Shown piece after piece: positions 54,221 through 64,000 of a stretch of DNA of 64,000 nt; positions within the stretch are counted from its first letter, which is position 1; the number at the start of each line of letters is the position of its first letter. The DNA comes from Blepharisma stoltei (taxonomy: Eukaryota; Ciliophora; Heterotrichea; Heterotrichida; Blepharismidae). Both the position numbers and the translations under genes were made by a program. Under the pieces are notes generated by a model, which did not search any database, was not told the DNA's origin, and worked only from the letters and a program-made list of their open reading frames with translations. The stretch spans positions 670,001 through 734,000 of the forward strand of contig CAJZBQ010000063.1 in NCBI GenBank assembly GCA_914767885.1. Reading direction: 5' to 3'.

Positions 54221-54567
54221 CTCCCCTCCTCCGTAAGCGAACAAAAATTTTGCTCCCTCACGGGGGGTTAAATTTATTATTTTTAAAAAATTTATATATA
54301 AATTTTATAGTATAATTTTTTTTCAAAATTTAAAACATCCCAATTTGTAAAAAATTGTGAAGCAAATATTTATTTAATTTTAAAATTTATGTTCTAAAAG
54401 TTTTAAAATGCAATTTAAAGAATTAGCTAGAGATTTCATTATACCATTATCACTTATATATCAAAAATGTTTATATTAAAAAGGTTTTTGTTCATCTCAC
54501 GGAAGGCGGGCTTTACCAAAAAAATAGGGACTTTTCCAATGAGTTTGCTCACTCACAGAGGGGCGGG
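54221..54567 (-). mobile_element. MITE, CTCCC/GGGAG family, TTA-flanked
   Basis: Left hairpin CTCCCCTCCTCCGTAAGCG with GCTCCCTCACGGGGGG; right TCACAGAGGGGCGGG; TTA at 54218-54220 and 54568-54570. Confidence 0.8.
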
Positions 54568-55100
54568 TTAGATTTTAGGAGTGAAAATGATTAAATTTCA
54601 AAGAATGAAGGCAATTAGATAATATTTCTTATTATAAGGATTAAAAGGTTAGATTAATTATTAAAATAGATATAGTGAGGAGCCAAAAAACAGATTAATA
54701 TAAAATCATTATGCGCCTCTCTGCTAAATATCCTAGATTTTTTATATAAATAATTAAAAAACCAAGAAAAATTTGGATGATTTTTTGGATGACAATTTGT
54801 GATAAAAACGAGCAAATATTTGGCAACAAATAGCAAAAAAATGCAAAAAAATAGCAAATATTGCAAAAGTAACAAAAAATAGGCAAAATGTTTAAAAAAC
54901 AAAAAATAGCAAAGTGACAAAAAGTGGTAAAATGGTATAGGAAAAAGTTGGCAAAGTGGCAAAAATTTACAAATATTTCTTCTTTTGAAAAAATTTGCTA
55001 TTTATTTGCTCTTTTAGCAAAACTTTTCCAAAAATTGTCATCCGAAAATTCAACCACAAATTTGAAAATACAAAAATAATTTATCATAAGAAATTTCTAA
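54568..55100. other. A-rich low-complexity intergenic DNA
   Basis: 54750-55010 is built of irregular GCAAAAAAATA-type repeats. No gene. Confidence 0.5.
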
Positions 55101-55485
55101 CTCCCCCCCCCCCTCCGTGAGCGAACAAAACCATTAGAAAAATCGCCATTTTTTGACCAAAAACCCACCCTCCGTGAGTGAACAAAAATTTTTTTAATAG
55201 AAAAAATTTTAATGGAAAAAAAATTTTGATATATAAGTGATAATTAGTATAATGAAATCTAGAGCTAATTCTGTTTAATTTTTAAACAAATTGCGTTTTA
55301 AAACATAAATTTTGCAAATTAAATTAATATTTGCTTCCCAATTTTTGCAAATTAGGATTTTTTTTAAATTTCGAAAAAAATATTTTTTATAAAATTTATA
55401 TATAAATTTGTTTTAAAAAAAAAAATTAACCCCCCTCCGTGAGCGAACAAAATTTTTTTGTTCGCTCACGGAGGGGGGGGGGGAG
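55101..55485 (+). mobile_element. MITE, best-preserved CTCCC/GGGAG copy (385 bp)
   Basis: Left end has two tandem motifs 50 bp apart (CCTCCGTGAGCGAACAAAAC and CCTCCGTGAGTGAACAAAA); the middle includes ATATATAAGTGATAATTAGT and TTTGCAAATTAAATTAATAT; the right end is a perfect hairpin CCTCCGTGAGCGAACAAAAT / GTTCGCTCACGGAGG. TAA at 55098-55100 and 55486-55488. A useful reference copy. Confidence 0.92.
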
Positions 55486-55488
55486 TAA

Positions 55489-56160
55489 GTAACTCTGCAA
55501 GGATAGGAGATTTAGGGAGGGAAACTCTCTATTGTTTGTCGATTTCAAGTCATAAAACCAACTAGAGAAGGTTCATTTGCCAACCAGTCAGTCTCCTGCT
55601 CTTACAGGAAATTCTTATATTTAAAGAGAGTTCGTTTTCATTGGCTGCGCCTACCTCATTGATGCCCTGCAGAGTTTCAGAGATTATCATTCTCAAGCCT
55701 GGCCGAAATACCCTGCTTTTTCTAGATATGCTGTCTAAGATCTCCTAAATTTCCAATCCACGCGCAACCTAAGTTTCACCAAACTCCCTTCCAATGCGAG
55801 AACGCCTACATAAACTGGCTATTATCAACTGAATAGACTCCCATTTTGCCATCAAACTTACATCCCCTTTTTCAGATCATCTTGAGGAAGAATTCAACAG
55901 CTTTTCCATTCAGTGCTAGTTACAGTAGCAACTTAGGCAAGTAAGTCACCCTGTCTCATGTCTAGCATCCATCGAGTTTGGTGCTCTGGCAAAAAAGTTG
56001 AATTTATCTGCCCAAAAAGCCAGAACCAAAACCAACAGCTTTCGTTCTTGCGTCTCTCTTCTCAAGACTGCTAATAACATGGTTAAAAACCACTAAAAAT
56101 CATGCTCGGCGTATATAAGGACCTATGTCATAGAGGGACAGGCCATTCATCTTCAGATTT
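55489..56160 (-). mobile_element. Diverged retroposon related to the GAPDH-IES copy
   Basis: The reverse complement contains ATGAGACAGGGTGACTTACT followed by TGCCTAAGTTGCTACTGT, then CTGAATGGAAAAGCTGTTGA, collinear with 13028-13180. No long open frame and no clear flanking duplication. Confidence 0.55.
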
Positions 56161-56278
56161 ATTTATATAAAAATGCAAAAATAATTGAATTTTTTAATAG
56201 TTAAATACATGCACTACAGGATCCTCAATCTATAGCAAAATCTATACTGACAATATCAGTATTTTCTACAAGCTCTTC

Positions 56279-56509
56279 TTATAAGTTAGAAAGACGACTG
56301 AAGCAACAAAAAAATTCAGCAGCTATAGCTAATAAATTCCAACGCTTAAAACATAATTTCACGAAAAGGGTTGCAGTCCGTTTAAAATCGTTCTCAGTAA
56401 TCTGCATTATTTTATCATCAAAAGAGAACCACTTATCATCTAGAATTTGGGTAATGCCTTTATTAGTATTACTGGAGTCCCAATACTGTTTCCCCTCTTT
56501 TCCTTTCAC
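56279..56509 (-). CDS. Short frame within the tandem duplication
   Basis: 76 codons (YWDSSNTNKGITQILDDKWF, SFDDKIMQITEN). The second copy (about 59130-59260) retains DSKNINKGTTQLLADKLF but has stops, so one copy at most is functional. Upstream AT-rich flanks; unrecognised and possibly the 3' part of a larger gene. Confidence 0.35.
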   Translation of the reverse strand: MKGKEGKQYWDSSNTNKGITQILDDKWFSFDDKIMQITENDFKRTATLFVKLCFKRWNLLAIAAEFFCCFSRLSNL

Positions 56510-56703
56510 TTGCTAGTAAACAATAATAGAAAAATGCTTGATGTGCATTAGTTCTTCCTTAATTTTCTTTATATTAATTTAAAGAAAAGGATTATTGGTG
56601 AATTATTTTTGGATAGAGCTCTCTTAATGCATCCTGACGAACACTATGCTAACATTTCTATATAATAAAATTTACTGAGAGAAAAGATTCTAAATCGTTG
56701 TTA

Positions 56704-58160
56704 TTAGTGTCTATATGTCACTTCAAATTTTAATTCTCTCCATATGGTGTTATTAGTCCCATTTCCATCATCAAAAGTTGTAAATCTCTCAGTACCCGCG
56801 ACTCCTTCACCTGATTTATTTTTTCAATCTTTTGTCAAGCTATGAAATTTTCATTTCGCATCCCAAAAGCCACAATTATCAGGCTCAAAACGCTTTTTTC
56901 ATTTTTCCATAGGGCAGCAAGAGCATACTGAGGTCAAAGAAAACACTCCATATCCATGGCATGAGATAACATTCTTCACAATTTTCATTTTTACATTGAC
57001 CGATAAAACAGATGCCTGGTCTGACATGCCTCCATGGAGGGGCAGTTTCACTAAAGTCAATTTCTATTCTATTTTCAAAGTTATTAAAGTCATATAATTT
57101 CGCTAGCGCAAAACCTCCCCCAACCTTATAGGGTGTAACAGTAATCGTGTCATTATCCTTGATATTAATGTCAGGCCAATTATAATTTGCTGGACTTCAT
57201 ACAATTTTATTTTCTAAATGCCAAGTCTGATTTCTAATTGGGTAGGATTATTAAGACTCAGGCATTAGACATATAAGTGATGCAGTCACAAAATACTTCC
57301 CGTACGGAAGGTTCCATCGCTTTTTGAATCTAGCCCAGAGGATCTATGCACTTCTGACACATTCTGCCTCCCCCTTGCAGCTTCAGTTTTGAGCGGGCAG
57401 CTTACGGATTTCTGCGGCCCTGGTACGGGCGATTGGAGTAGCTTTATTCCAGGGATCAACTTCTTGGAGTCTATCGGATATCGAAGCGCCTTCCTTCGGC
57501 AGCTTACAGTAAAAAGATTGCTCCCCGCTGCGGCCTGGGCCGATACCCCAAGTTTCAGAAATGCTATGGGTCGTCGGATCCAAAGGACTTTATAAGCGCC
57601 TCCATTTCCAACCACAGGAAAGCAGCCGAAACCTACCCGGATACATCTCTTGAGCCTGCAATAGATTCTCCTCGGAGTACATCCCATTCGCCGTAGCAAT
57701 AAGATCTCGACTTCTGTTCCAAGAGGGCATTTTGACATGTGTTGCCATTTTAATGTATATTGCTTTCTAATTGGAATTCCAAATTTATTCCTAATATAAA
57801 GTTTTAATCATCTAATGGACTTGCCATTATGAACTTCTATAACTTCACATTTTTCTAAAGGCTTTAAAATAATTCTGCAGGGCATCGAAACTTAATATTA
57901 GTCTGCAAATCTTCAATCATAACAAGCTCAAGAGGGTTTTGCAAATTCATAGTTTTCGTATCATAATCGTTCACTTCATCCCCTTTGTGATAATACATTT
58001 GAAGCCGAGATGGAATGCCAGATATTTCTTCAACTTGCTTTTTTATAGAGCAGACTGAACCAGAATCTTCTGGAACGTTAATGACGTATTCCGCATAAAG
58101 GGATCTAATGATTATACTTGAAATTCTACAATTATTAGCGAAAAATGCATTTCCAAAAAA
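56704..58160 (-). pseudogene. Broken copy of the ubiquitin-like/zinc-binding gene
   Basis: Parallels 59474-60367 block by block: EYVINVPEDSGSVCSIKKQV, YDTKTMNLQNPLELV, EVHNGKSIRW, then IDFSETAPPWRHV, CKNENC, VISCHGYGVFSL, CGFWDAKWKF and a TAA at 56704-56706. It lacks the ATG (M to I), has two deletions that shift frame (after KFRCP and CKNENCEE), and is split by a 519-bp retroposon. UGA=Trp conserved at AKWKF. Confidence 0.85.
57242..57760 (-). mobile_element. SINE-like retroposon in the pseudogene, 14-bp target duplication
   Basis: Flanked by TG(A/C)TTTCTAATTGG at 57228-57241 and 57761-57774. On the minus strand the head is ATACATTAAAATGGCAACAC, close to the head at 17626. GC-rich; a 150-codon frame across it overlaps others and is probably an artefact. 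It interrupts the sequence coding IPIRKQ. Confidence 0.8.
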
Positions 58161-59473
58161 GAGGTCAAACGATTCGCACTAATATTAAAAATTAGTTTAG
58201 AAATTATGATTATGATTTGAAATCCATGTCAGTCTATTCATTATTATAATTAATCCTTATGATTTGTGATTGCTTATAAATAATTGTTGTCTTCGTTATG
58301 CAAAGCCGCCTCAAATATCACTATAAACGATAAAATTTTAATTAAAATATAAAATGTACCAATTCTTGTAATGTATGCAATTGGTAGCAAATCTTTATGG
58401 TCTCATTTTTGATTCCATAACTTTAATCCCAATATTCACTATCGACATTTTCTTGTTTCTGCAAAGTTATTAGGAAATTGTAGATAAAGCTATTATCAGC
58501 AGGTTAGCATATAATATTTTTATGACTCTCCATAGAGTCAAAAACCACGTTAAATATTATAATTAGCAGCTTGGTATATTTTTTATTAGTTTTCACCTAG
58601 ATCAATTTTTCTTTGCTTTGGTTTAATTTTTAGCCCTAAATGAATGCTTGAATAAGAAAACTTACCTAAATAATCTATTTAAGGCTTTATTCATAATAAG
58701 CAAATTTATCCAAAGGCTTAAAATTAGAATTAGATGATAATTTAATGCCAAAAGCTCATAAGAAATGGCATTTAAGTCAATAATGCACCTTATTATAAAC
58801 TTTTTGTGTTAGTTTATTTATTCTAAAATTCATGCATGATTAGAATCAGAAGATAAACCATTTTCCTATTGCCAATATGATAGTTTTAAATATTTATGAT
58901 TATCATTGATCAAGCAAATGGAATATTTAAAATGATGGCACTCGAGTTTTCTGTTATCTTGGACCAAAATTCACGGTATCATATTTTTTTTCAAAATTAT
59001 CTTTATCTGGTGAACTAATCCCAGCTGTGGCAGAGTAGCAAAAGTTTGCTAAACTGTGTAGAAATTATGAGCTTTAGATTATTCTTAAGAGCAGCAGCTA
59101 CATCTAATGAATCCCAATACTCAAAATATAATACGTGAAAAAAATTGCAACCATTTGAAGTTGCTCTAAGTAGCCTACATTATTTTATCATCAAAACAGA
59201 ATAACTTATCAGCTAGAAGCTGGGTAGTGCCTTTATTAATATTCTTGCTGTCCCTAATACTTTTTCCTCTTTTCTTTTCCTTTTAGTCATTATAAACAAT
59301 AAGGGGAAATGCTTGCTGCATTAGCTCTTACTTCATTTCGTTTATATAAATTTAAAAACTTTGGGTTATTGGTGATTTATTTTTGGATAAAGTTCTCTTA
59401 ATACTGCCTGGCGAGCATCATGCTAAAATTTTTAAATAATAAAATTCCTTAAAGAAAGGATTTTAAATCGTTA

Positions 59474-60367
59474 TTATCATAGAGATATCACTTCAAATTT
59501 TAATTCTCTCCATTTAGTGCTATTTCCTTCTTCAAAAGTTGTAAATTTATCATAACCGGCGGTTCCTTCACCTGTTTTTACTTCTCTCTTGTCTGTCAAG
59601 CCTCTAAATTTTCATTTTGCAAACCAAAAGCCACAATTATCAGGCTCAATATACATTTTGCAACCTTCCACAGGGCAACGCGAGGGTACTGAGGCCAAAG
59701 AAAATATTCCAAATCCATGGCATGAGATAACCTTCTTATTAAAAGCTGCACAATTCTCATTTTTGCATATGCCGATAAAAGAGAGGCCTTTACTGACATA
59801 CCTCCATGGAGGGGCAGTTTCACTAAACCCAATTTCTATTATTTTTTCCAAGTCATTAAAGTCAATTTCTAACGTTGGCGGACCTCCCCCACGTACATCC
59901 TCAACAACTTTAATTAGATTAATCCGCTTGATATCAATATATTCACCGGATTTTGCAGGTCGTATATACCTATCCTCATAGAACCAATTCTGTTTTCTAA
60001 TTGGAATTCTAAAATTATCCCTAACGTAAAGGCATAATAGTCTAATGGGCTCGCCATTATGGACAGATATAGCCTTTGTCTTATCATATACATTAATCAC
60101 AATACGGCAGATTTCTTCGGAGCATCGAAACCTAATATTACGCGGATCTAAATCATAAGTTCTAACAAGCTGAAGAGGGTTTTGCAAATCCATAGTTCTT
60201 GTATCATAATTGTACACTTCTTCCCCTAAGTGATAATATTCTTGAAGCTCATTTGGAATGCCAGATATCTCTTCAACTTGATTTGCTATAGAGTAGACTG
60301 AACCAAATGTTTCTGGAACGTTAATGACGTATTCCCCATAAATTGATGTAATGCTTAGACTTGGCAT
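59474..60367 (-). CDS. Ubiquitin-like fold plus Cys/His zinc-binding domain protein, 297 aa
   Basis: Start ATG at 60365-60367 (MPSLSITSIYGEYVI). Two ubiquitin-like segments: GEYVINVPETFGSVYSIANQ with LQNPLQLVRTYDL, and IVINVYDKTKAISVHNGEPI with GEYIDIKRINL. The C-terminal module ICKNENCAAFNKKVISCHGF, CPVEGCKM, NCGFWFAKWKFRG, KFTTFEEGNSTKWRELKFEV has spaced Cys/His for one zinc. UGA=Trp at AKW and as the last codon. Similar ubiquitin-zinc proteins occur in amoebae and ciliates as multi-copy families; role unknown. Confidence 0.8.
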
Positions 60368-61563
60368 TCTACAATTATTAGCTAAAAATGAATTTACCAA
60401 AAAAGAGTGCAAATGGTTAGCACTAATATTGAGAATTAGTTTGATAAACTAATATATTGAGTTTAAATCCATATGAGTCGATTCATAATTATAAGTAATG
60501 TTTATGATTTATAATTGCTTATAAACAATTATTGTCCTCGCTATGCAAAGCCGCCTCAAATGCAACTATAAGTGATAGAATTTTAATTAAAATACAAAAG
60601 GTACCAATTCTTTAAGATGGTTAAGATTATTGAGTATGCAATTGGTTGCAAATCTCTATGGTCTCAACATTCACTATTCACATTTTCATCTTTCTACAAA
60701 GTTATTAGGAAATTGTTGATAAAGATATTATCAGCAGGATAGCATATAAAATTTTGATTACTCTCCATATAGTCCAAAAACCACGTCAAATATTATAATT
60801 AGCAGCTTGGCATATTTTTTATCAGTTTACACCTAGATCAATTTTTCTTTGATCTGGTTTAATTTTTAGCCCTAAATAAGTGTTTGAATAAGAAAACTTA
60901 CCTAAATAATCTATTTAAGGCTTTATTTAAATTTATCCAAAGGTTTAAAGTTAGAATTAGATGATAATTTAATGCCAAAAGATTATAAGAAATGGTTTTT
61001 AACAGCATTTAAGTCAATAATACACCTTATCATAAACTGTTTTGTGTTATTTTATTTATTCTGAAATTCATGAATGATTAGAATTAGAAGGTAAACAATT
61101 TCCTATTGTCAATATATAATAGTTTTTATTATTTATGATTATTATTGATCAAGCCTATAGAATATTCAAAAATGATGCCACTCGAGTTTTCTGTTATCTT
61201 TGACGAAAATTCACGGTTTCATATTTTTATTTGAGAATCGACTTTATCTGGTGAATTTATCCCAACTGTCCAGAGTAGTAAAGGCTTGCTATGTTGTGTA
61301 GGAGTTCTGAGCCCTAGATTAATCTTAAGAAGTGCAATCTACCACAGGTGGTGGAGATTGTGAACCTCATGGCACCTGAAAGTCTCAACTTGGTAGCCCA
61401 AACTCAGAGGAAAGTTAATCTAAAAAGCCAGTTTATTCATCCCAAGTGAGTTAGTCATATTAGGAGATAGAGGAAAATATGTTATTGAGTGCATCTAAGG
61501 ACAATTTTGAGTGGAGCTGTTTTCAGATAATCTTGATAGATAAATGATAATAAGATTAAGCCT

Positions 61564-63133
61564 ATGGAACTTAATCCAAACACTCTCAATATTATAATAG
61601 CAAGCATTTTCGCGCTAATCTGCACATGCTTACAAATAGCCATCCAAGAGCAGCTTGAAGACTCAAGCGCAGATTACATAGAATGGCTTCAAACCGACCG
61701 CACCTCATTCAGCGAATTTATATTCAAATCATTTGGATTTATTACTCAGCTAGTCTATGTAGGCACTGGAGTTATTTTATTCCTTAGCTTTGATCGTCAC
61801 CTAGGCTTTCTGACTCTAAGTTTTGGCTTAATAGGAGCTGCTTCATCGACTTTACTAAAACTTATGTATGCCCAGCCAAGACCTTATTGAAAATATTCTC
61901 ATATTGCTGGCTTAGACTGTGCTACAGACTGAGGAACCCCATCAGGCCATGCCTTGAGTGCTGGTTGTGTTCTATTCTATATAGGGCCAATTTGGATTAA
62001 TTCCTCTAAAAGAAAACTATGAAAAGTATGTGTAATTATTTTTGCTGTTTTTATTACAGGATTTAATAGAAATTATTTAGGGGCGCATTTTTATTCCCAA
62101 GTCGTGCTTGGGTATTCTTATTCTTTGCTATTTATTTCTATTATGGCTTATCCTTATATATATGAAAAATTAAGGAAAATTAGTAAAGAGGTGGTTTATT
62201 TTACTCATGGGTTAGCAGGGGTTATGTTTTTGACAGCAAGTTTGCTGTATTGTTTTAGAAAGCCGTATTGAGATGAAGAGTGGGGGAGAAATTATAGTGA
62301 AAAATGCGGAGGGAAGCTGCACGATGGGAAGCCTATGATAAGTGATTTTACGCAGACTAGCTATATCTGTATAGTGGCTGGATTGAGTTTGGGGTATTTT
62401 AAGTTGGAGATTAAGGGGTTGCCAAAATTTAATATTATTCTTTTTGATTGTGAATATATGGATGAATAAGAAGATTATTTTACTATTTTTTATGTGAAAT
62501 GGATAGGGCTTTTTCTAATATGTTTGCGCAATTTTATTAACTCCCCCCATTTTTACCTGAGCGAGCAAACATATTCTGTTTGCTCAAGGTATTTTATTTT
62601 TTTAAAAATATTATCTACAAATTTTATAATAATTTTTTATTCGAAAATTTAAAAAAATCGCAATTGCAAAAAATCGAAAGCAAAGATTAATTTGATTTGT
62701 AAAATTTATGTTTTAAAGTGGAATAAGCTGAAACTTCAATATAATAGTTATCACTTATATATTTAATTTTTTTTCATAAAAAATTTCTATATTAAAAATA
62801 TTTTTGTTCGCTTCGGGCAGTGGGCTTTTTATCCAAAAAATAGGGAGAGGGGGAGTAGCAAATTATAAAAACCTTGCGATTTCTCTAGGAATCGCAGGGA
62901 CTTGTGCTGGGATAATCTTAGGCTGTGTTTTTTTGTTTTCATTATTTTTGGATGGAATATTTTTAGCTTTTGCTGTAGGACTAACAGGGTATTTTGGAGG
63001 ATTTTCATTAGGCAATGTAGTTCCTTTACTTATTTATAGGTTATTAGGAGTCAAAATTGATAAAGGTGAATTTGGCTTTAAGTTTCGTGAGATTGACGAA
63101 GTTGATTTGCCCAGGGTGGGATATAAACCATAA
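61564..63133 (+). CDS. PAP2-superfamily phosphatase, glucose-6-phosphatase-like, 386 aa
   Basis: Exons 61564-62456 and 62866-63133. PAP2 motifs: KLMYAQPRPYW (K-x6-RP), GTPSGHALSAG, and NRNYLGAHFYSQVVLG, whose H-x3-Q matches glucose-6-phosphatase rather than the H-x3-D of other PAP2 enzymes. Many UGA=Trp (PYWKYS, TDWGTP, KLWKVC, PYWDEEWGRN). Eight to nine membrane segments. Likely an ER-membrane phosphatase; substrate uncertain (glucose 6-phosphate or a lipid phosphate). Confidence 0.88.
62457..62865. other. IES in PAP2 gene carrying a MITE (409 bp)
   Basis: TA at 62455-62456 and 62864-62865; removal gives FDCEYKNLAISLG in frame. Using the MITE edges alone does not restore the frame. Confidence 0.75.
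62541..62855 (-). mobile_element. MITE, CTCCC/GGGAG family, nested in an IES
   Basis: CTCCCCCCATTTTTACCTGA with hairpin AGCGAGCAAAC..GTTTGCTCA at left; GGGAGAGGGGGAG at right. TAA at 62538-62540 but TAG at 62856-62858, a decayed duplication. Confidence 0.7.
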
Positions 63134-63261
63134 TCTTATAATAAACTCAAATTTTACTGTTTTTAAATTTAAGCTAAATTGAGATTTTATGAAAACTCTC
63201 TACTATAGCTGATCTGCATTATCGGCTAATTCTTAATATGTCAGATTTATACTAAAATCAT

Positions 63262-64000
63262 ATGCAAAATTCTTTGAATATGAATCAAAAACAATGCTCT
63301 GAGCCAGGCTGTGAGCTTGAAGCCGAGTATGGATGCCAATGCACCAGTCCTGAAACTTATCTATGCAAACTCCACTGAATGAAACATTGCGAATTGCCCA
63401 ATAGGGATCATACCTTCGAATCTGTTTTTCTAAAGCCATGCGAAGGGACACAAGAAGCAATTCTAGAATTTCTTAAAAGCAAGCTGTCTGAAAATCAAGA
63501 ATCAAGGAAAAATATTACAGTTTCCTTTAGCCAACACCTCAACAGCTCTGAAGATAGCTTTGAGAATTTCTTAAAAAGACTGGACTCTGAATCAGCAGAA
63601 ATCAAAATCTGCTTTGAGAAGATTTCTGAAGCTAAAAAGCTATCAAAATTCGAGCAGGATCCCCTGTTAAAGTTATTGGCTTTACAGCCTAATGAAGCTA
63701 TTGAGAAAATTAAGCCAATGCTATCATGCAAACCAGACTCATATACAAATATAAATTTAATTTGTAGCTTGACTGGAGAAATCGAAAAAATAATCGAAAG
63801 CTTTATCAAAAACAAATTCGAAAAATATTTAGAAAATAAGCTATCTGGCTTAGAAAAAACGCTTGAAAAGCATGATCAAATTATCAATTCGGCTAATGAT
63901 TTTGTTGAAAATCTTAAGGACACTATTTCTACCCTAATAGCTGAGAATGAAAAGAGCAAAAAAGATTTTGAAGAATGGAAACAAGAAGTTGAGACAAAAA
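63262..64000 (+). CDS. B-box-like zinc and coiled-coil protein, 3' end outside the window
   Basis: ATG at 63262. Cys/His-rich start QCSEPGCELEAEYGCQCTSP, TYLCKLHWMKHCELPNRDH resembles a B-box zinc site (UGA=Trp at LHW). It is followed by about 180 residues of charged helix, strongly coiled-coil near the window edge (LENKLSGLEKTLEKHDQIIN). Open at position 64000. TRIM-like scaffolds of this shape are frequent in heterotrichs; no RING or C-terminal domain is visible here. Confidence 0.7.

Larger units (their letters stand above)
56310..61330. repeat. Tandem segmental duplication, two copies of about 2.25 kb
   Basis: Copy A (about 56310-59080) minus its 519-bp retroposon equals copy B (about 59085-61330) in length. 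Shared landmarks: GGGTAATGCCTTTATTAGTA/GGGTAGTGCCTTTATTAATA, the gene body, TATGCAAAGCCGCCTCAAAT (58298 and 60542), and CACTCGAGTTTTCTGTTATC (58940 and 61181). Non-coding parts are diverged by roughly 10-20% by eye. The gaps 58161-59473 and 60368-61563 hold only this repeat and AT-rich DNA. Confidence 0.85.

Noticed and set aside
55501-56160. Search for a reverse transcriptase or transposase gene
   Set aside because: The block is collinear with the non-coding GAPDH-IES retroposon and has no sustained frame.
57286-57738. 150-codon minus-strand frame
   Set aside because: Inside the GC-rich retroposon at 57242-57760, overlapped by other open frames, with no family match and no UGA/Trp pattern of host genes.

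Overview
The window reads as germline (micronuclear) DNA of a heterotrich ciliate, most likely Blepharisma. UGA is read as tryptophan at conserved positions in many genes (for example the ends of the ubiquitin-conjugating enzyme at 5919-6361 and of the mevalonate diphosphate decarboxylase region at 43900). Genes end only in TAA or TAG, at least one 15-nt intron is visible (46018-46032), intergenic DNA is very AT-rich, and most genes are broken by short AT-rich inserts that leave an intact, family-consistent reading frame when removed at flanking TA dinucleotides. These are internal eliminated sequences (IESs). After removal nearly every gene closes perfectly in frame (GAPDH 343 aa, 14-3-3 250 aa, LC8 91 aa, WD40-channel 1210 aa, aspartic protease 398 aa). 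The species name and the germline assignment are inferences. Layout. 0-7.4 kb: CFAP57-like axonemal protein, Cys-rich secreted protein, FCP1-like phosphatase, RNA polymerase III subunit RPC11, E2 enzyme, zinc-finger protein. 7.4-9.1 kb: a transposon-like element with G-rich minisatellite. 9.1-17.4 kb: two coiled-coil or hypothetical genes, Nudix hydrolase, GAPDH (IES carrying a nested retroposon), 14-3-3 (MITE inside). 17.4-26.7 kb: retroposon, small acylated-looking protein, dynein light chain LC8 (MITE in codon 3) divergent from a kelch-like gene, a WD40/TRP-like channel fusion, and a GSK3-type kinase. 26.7-36.5 kb, mainly minus strand: two coiled-coil proteins, a six-IES WDR90/POC16 gene, a voltage-sensor-like membrane protein, a second Cys-rich protein. 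36.5-47.1 kb: C2-domain gene plus a broken copy, cyclin, a 2-kb palindrome flanked by TTAA, mevalonate diphosphate decarboxylase, a membrane protein with a 15-nt intron, an EME1-like nuclease with a MITE on its stop codon. 47-55.5 kb: broken gene, an acidic repeat secreted protein split by a MITE, a pepsin-like protease with three inserts, a MITE cluster. 55.5-61.4 kb: retroposon remnants and a 2.25-kb tandem duplication holding an intact ubiquitin-like/zinc-binding gene and its broken, retroposon-disrupted twin. 61.5-64 kb: a PAP2/glucose-6-phosphatase-like enzyme and the start of a B-box/coiled-coil gene. Together the genes are ordinary somatic housekeeping and cilium/centriole genes (CFAP57, WDR90, LC8) embedded in a germline sea of MITEs, retroposons and palindromic IESs. 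The most informative pattern is that one abundant MITE family, starting CTCCC and ending GGGAG, is bounded by 3-bp TNA duplications (TAA, TTA, TCA) rather than plain TA, and that two copies in exons need excision at TCA to restore the protein.
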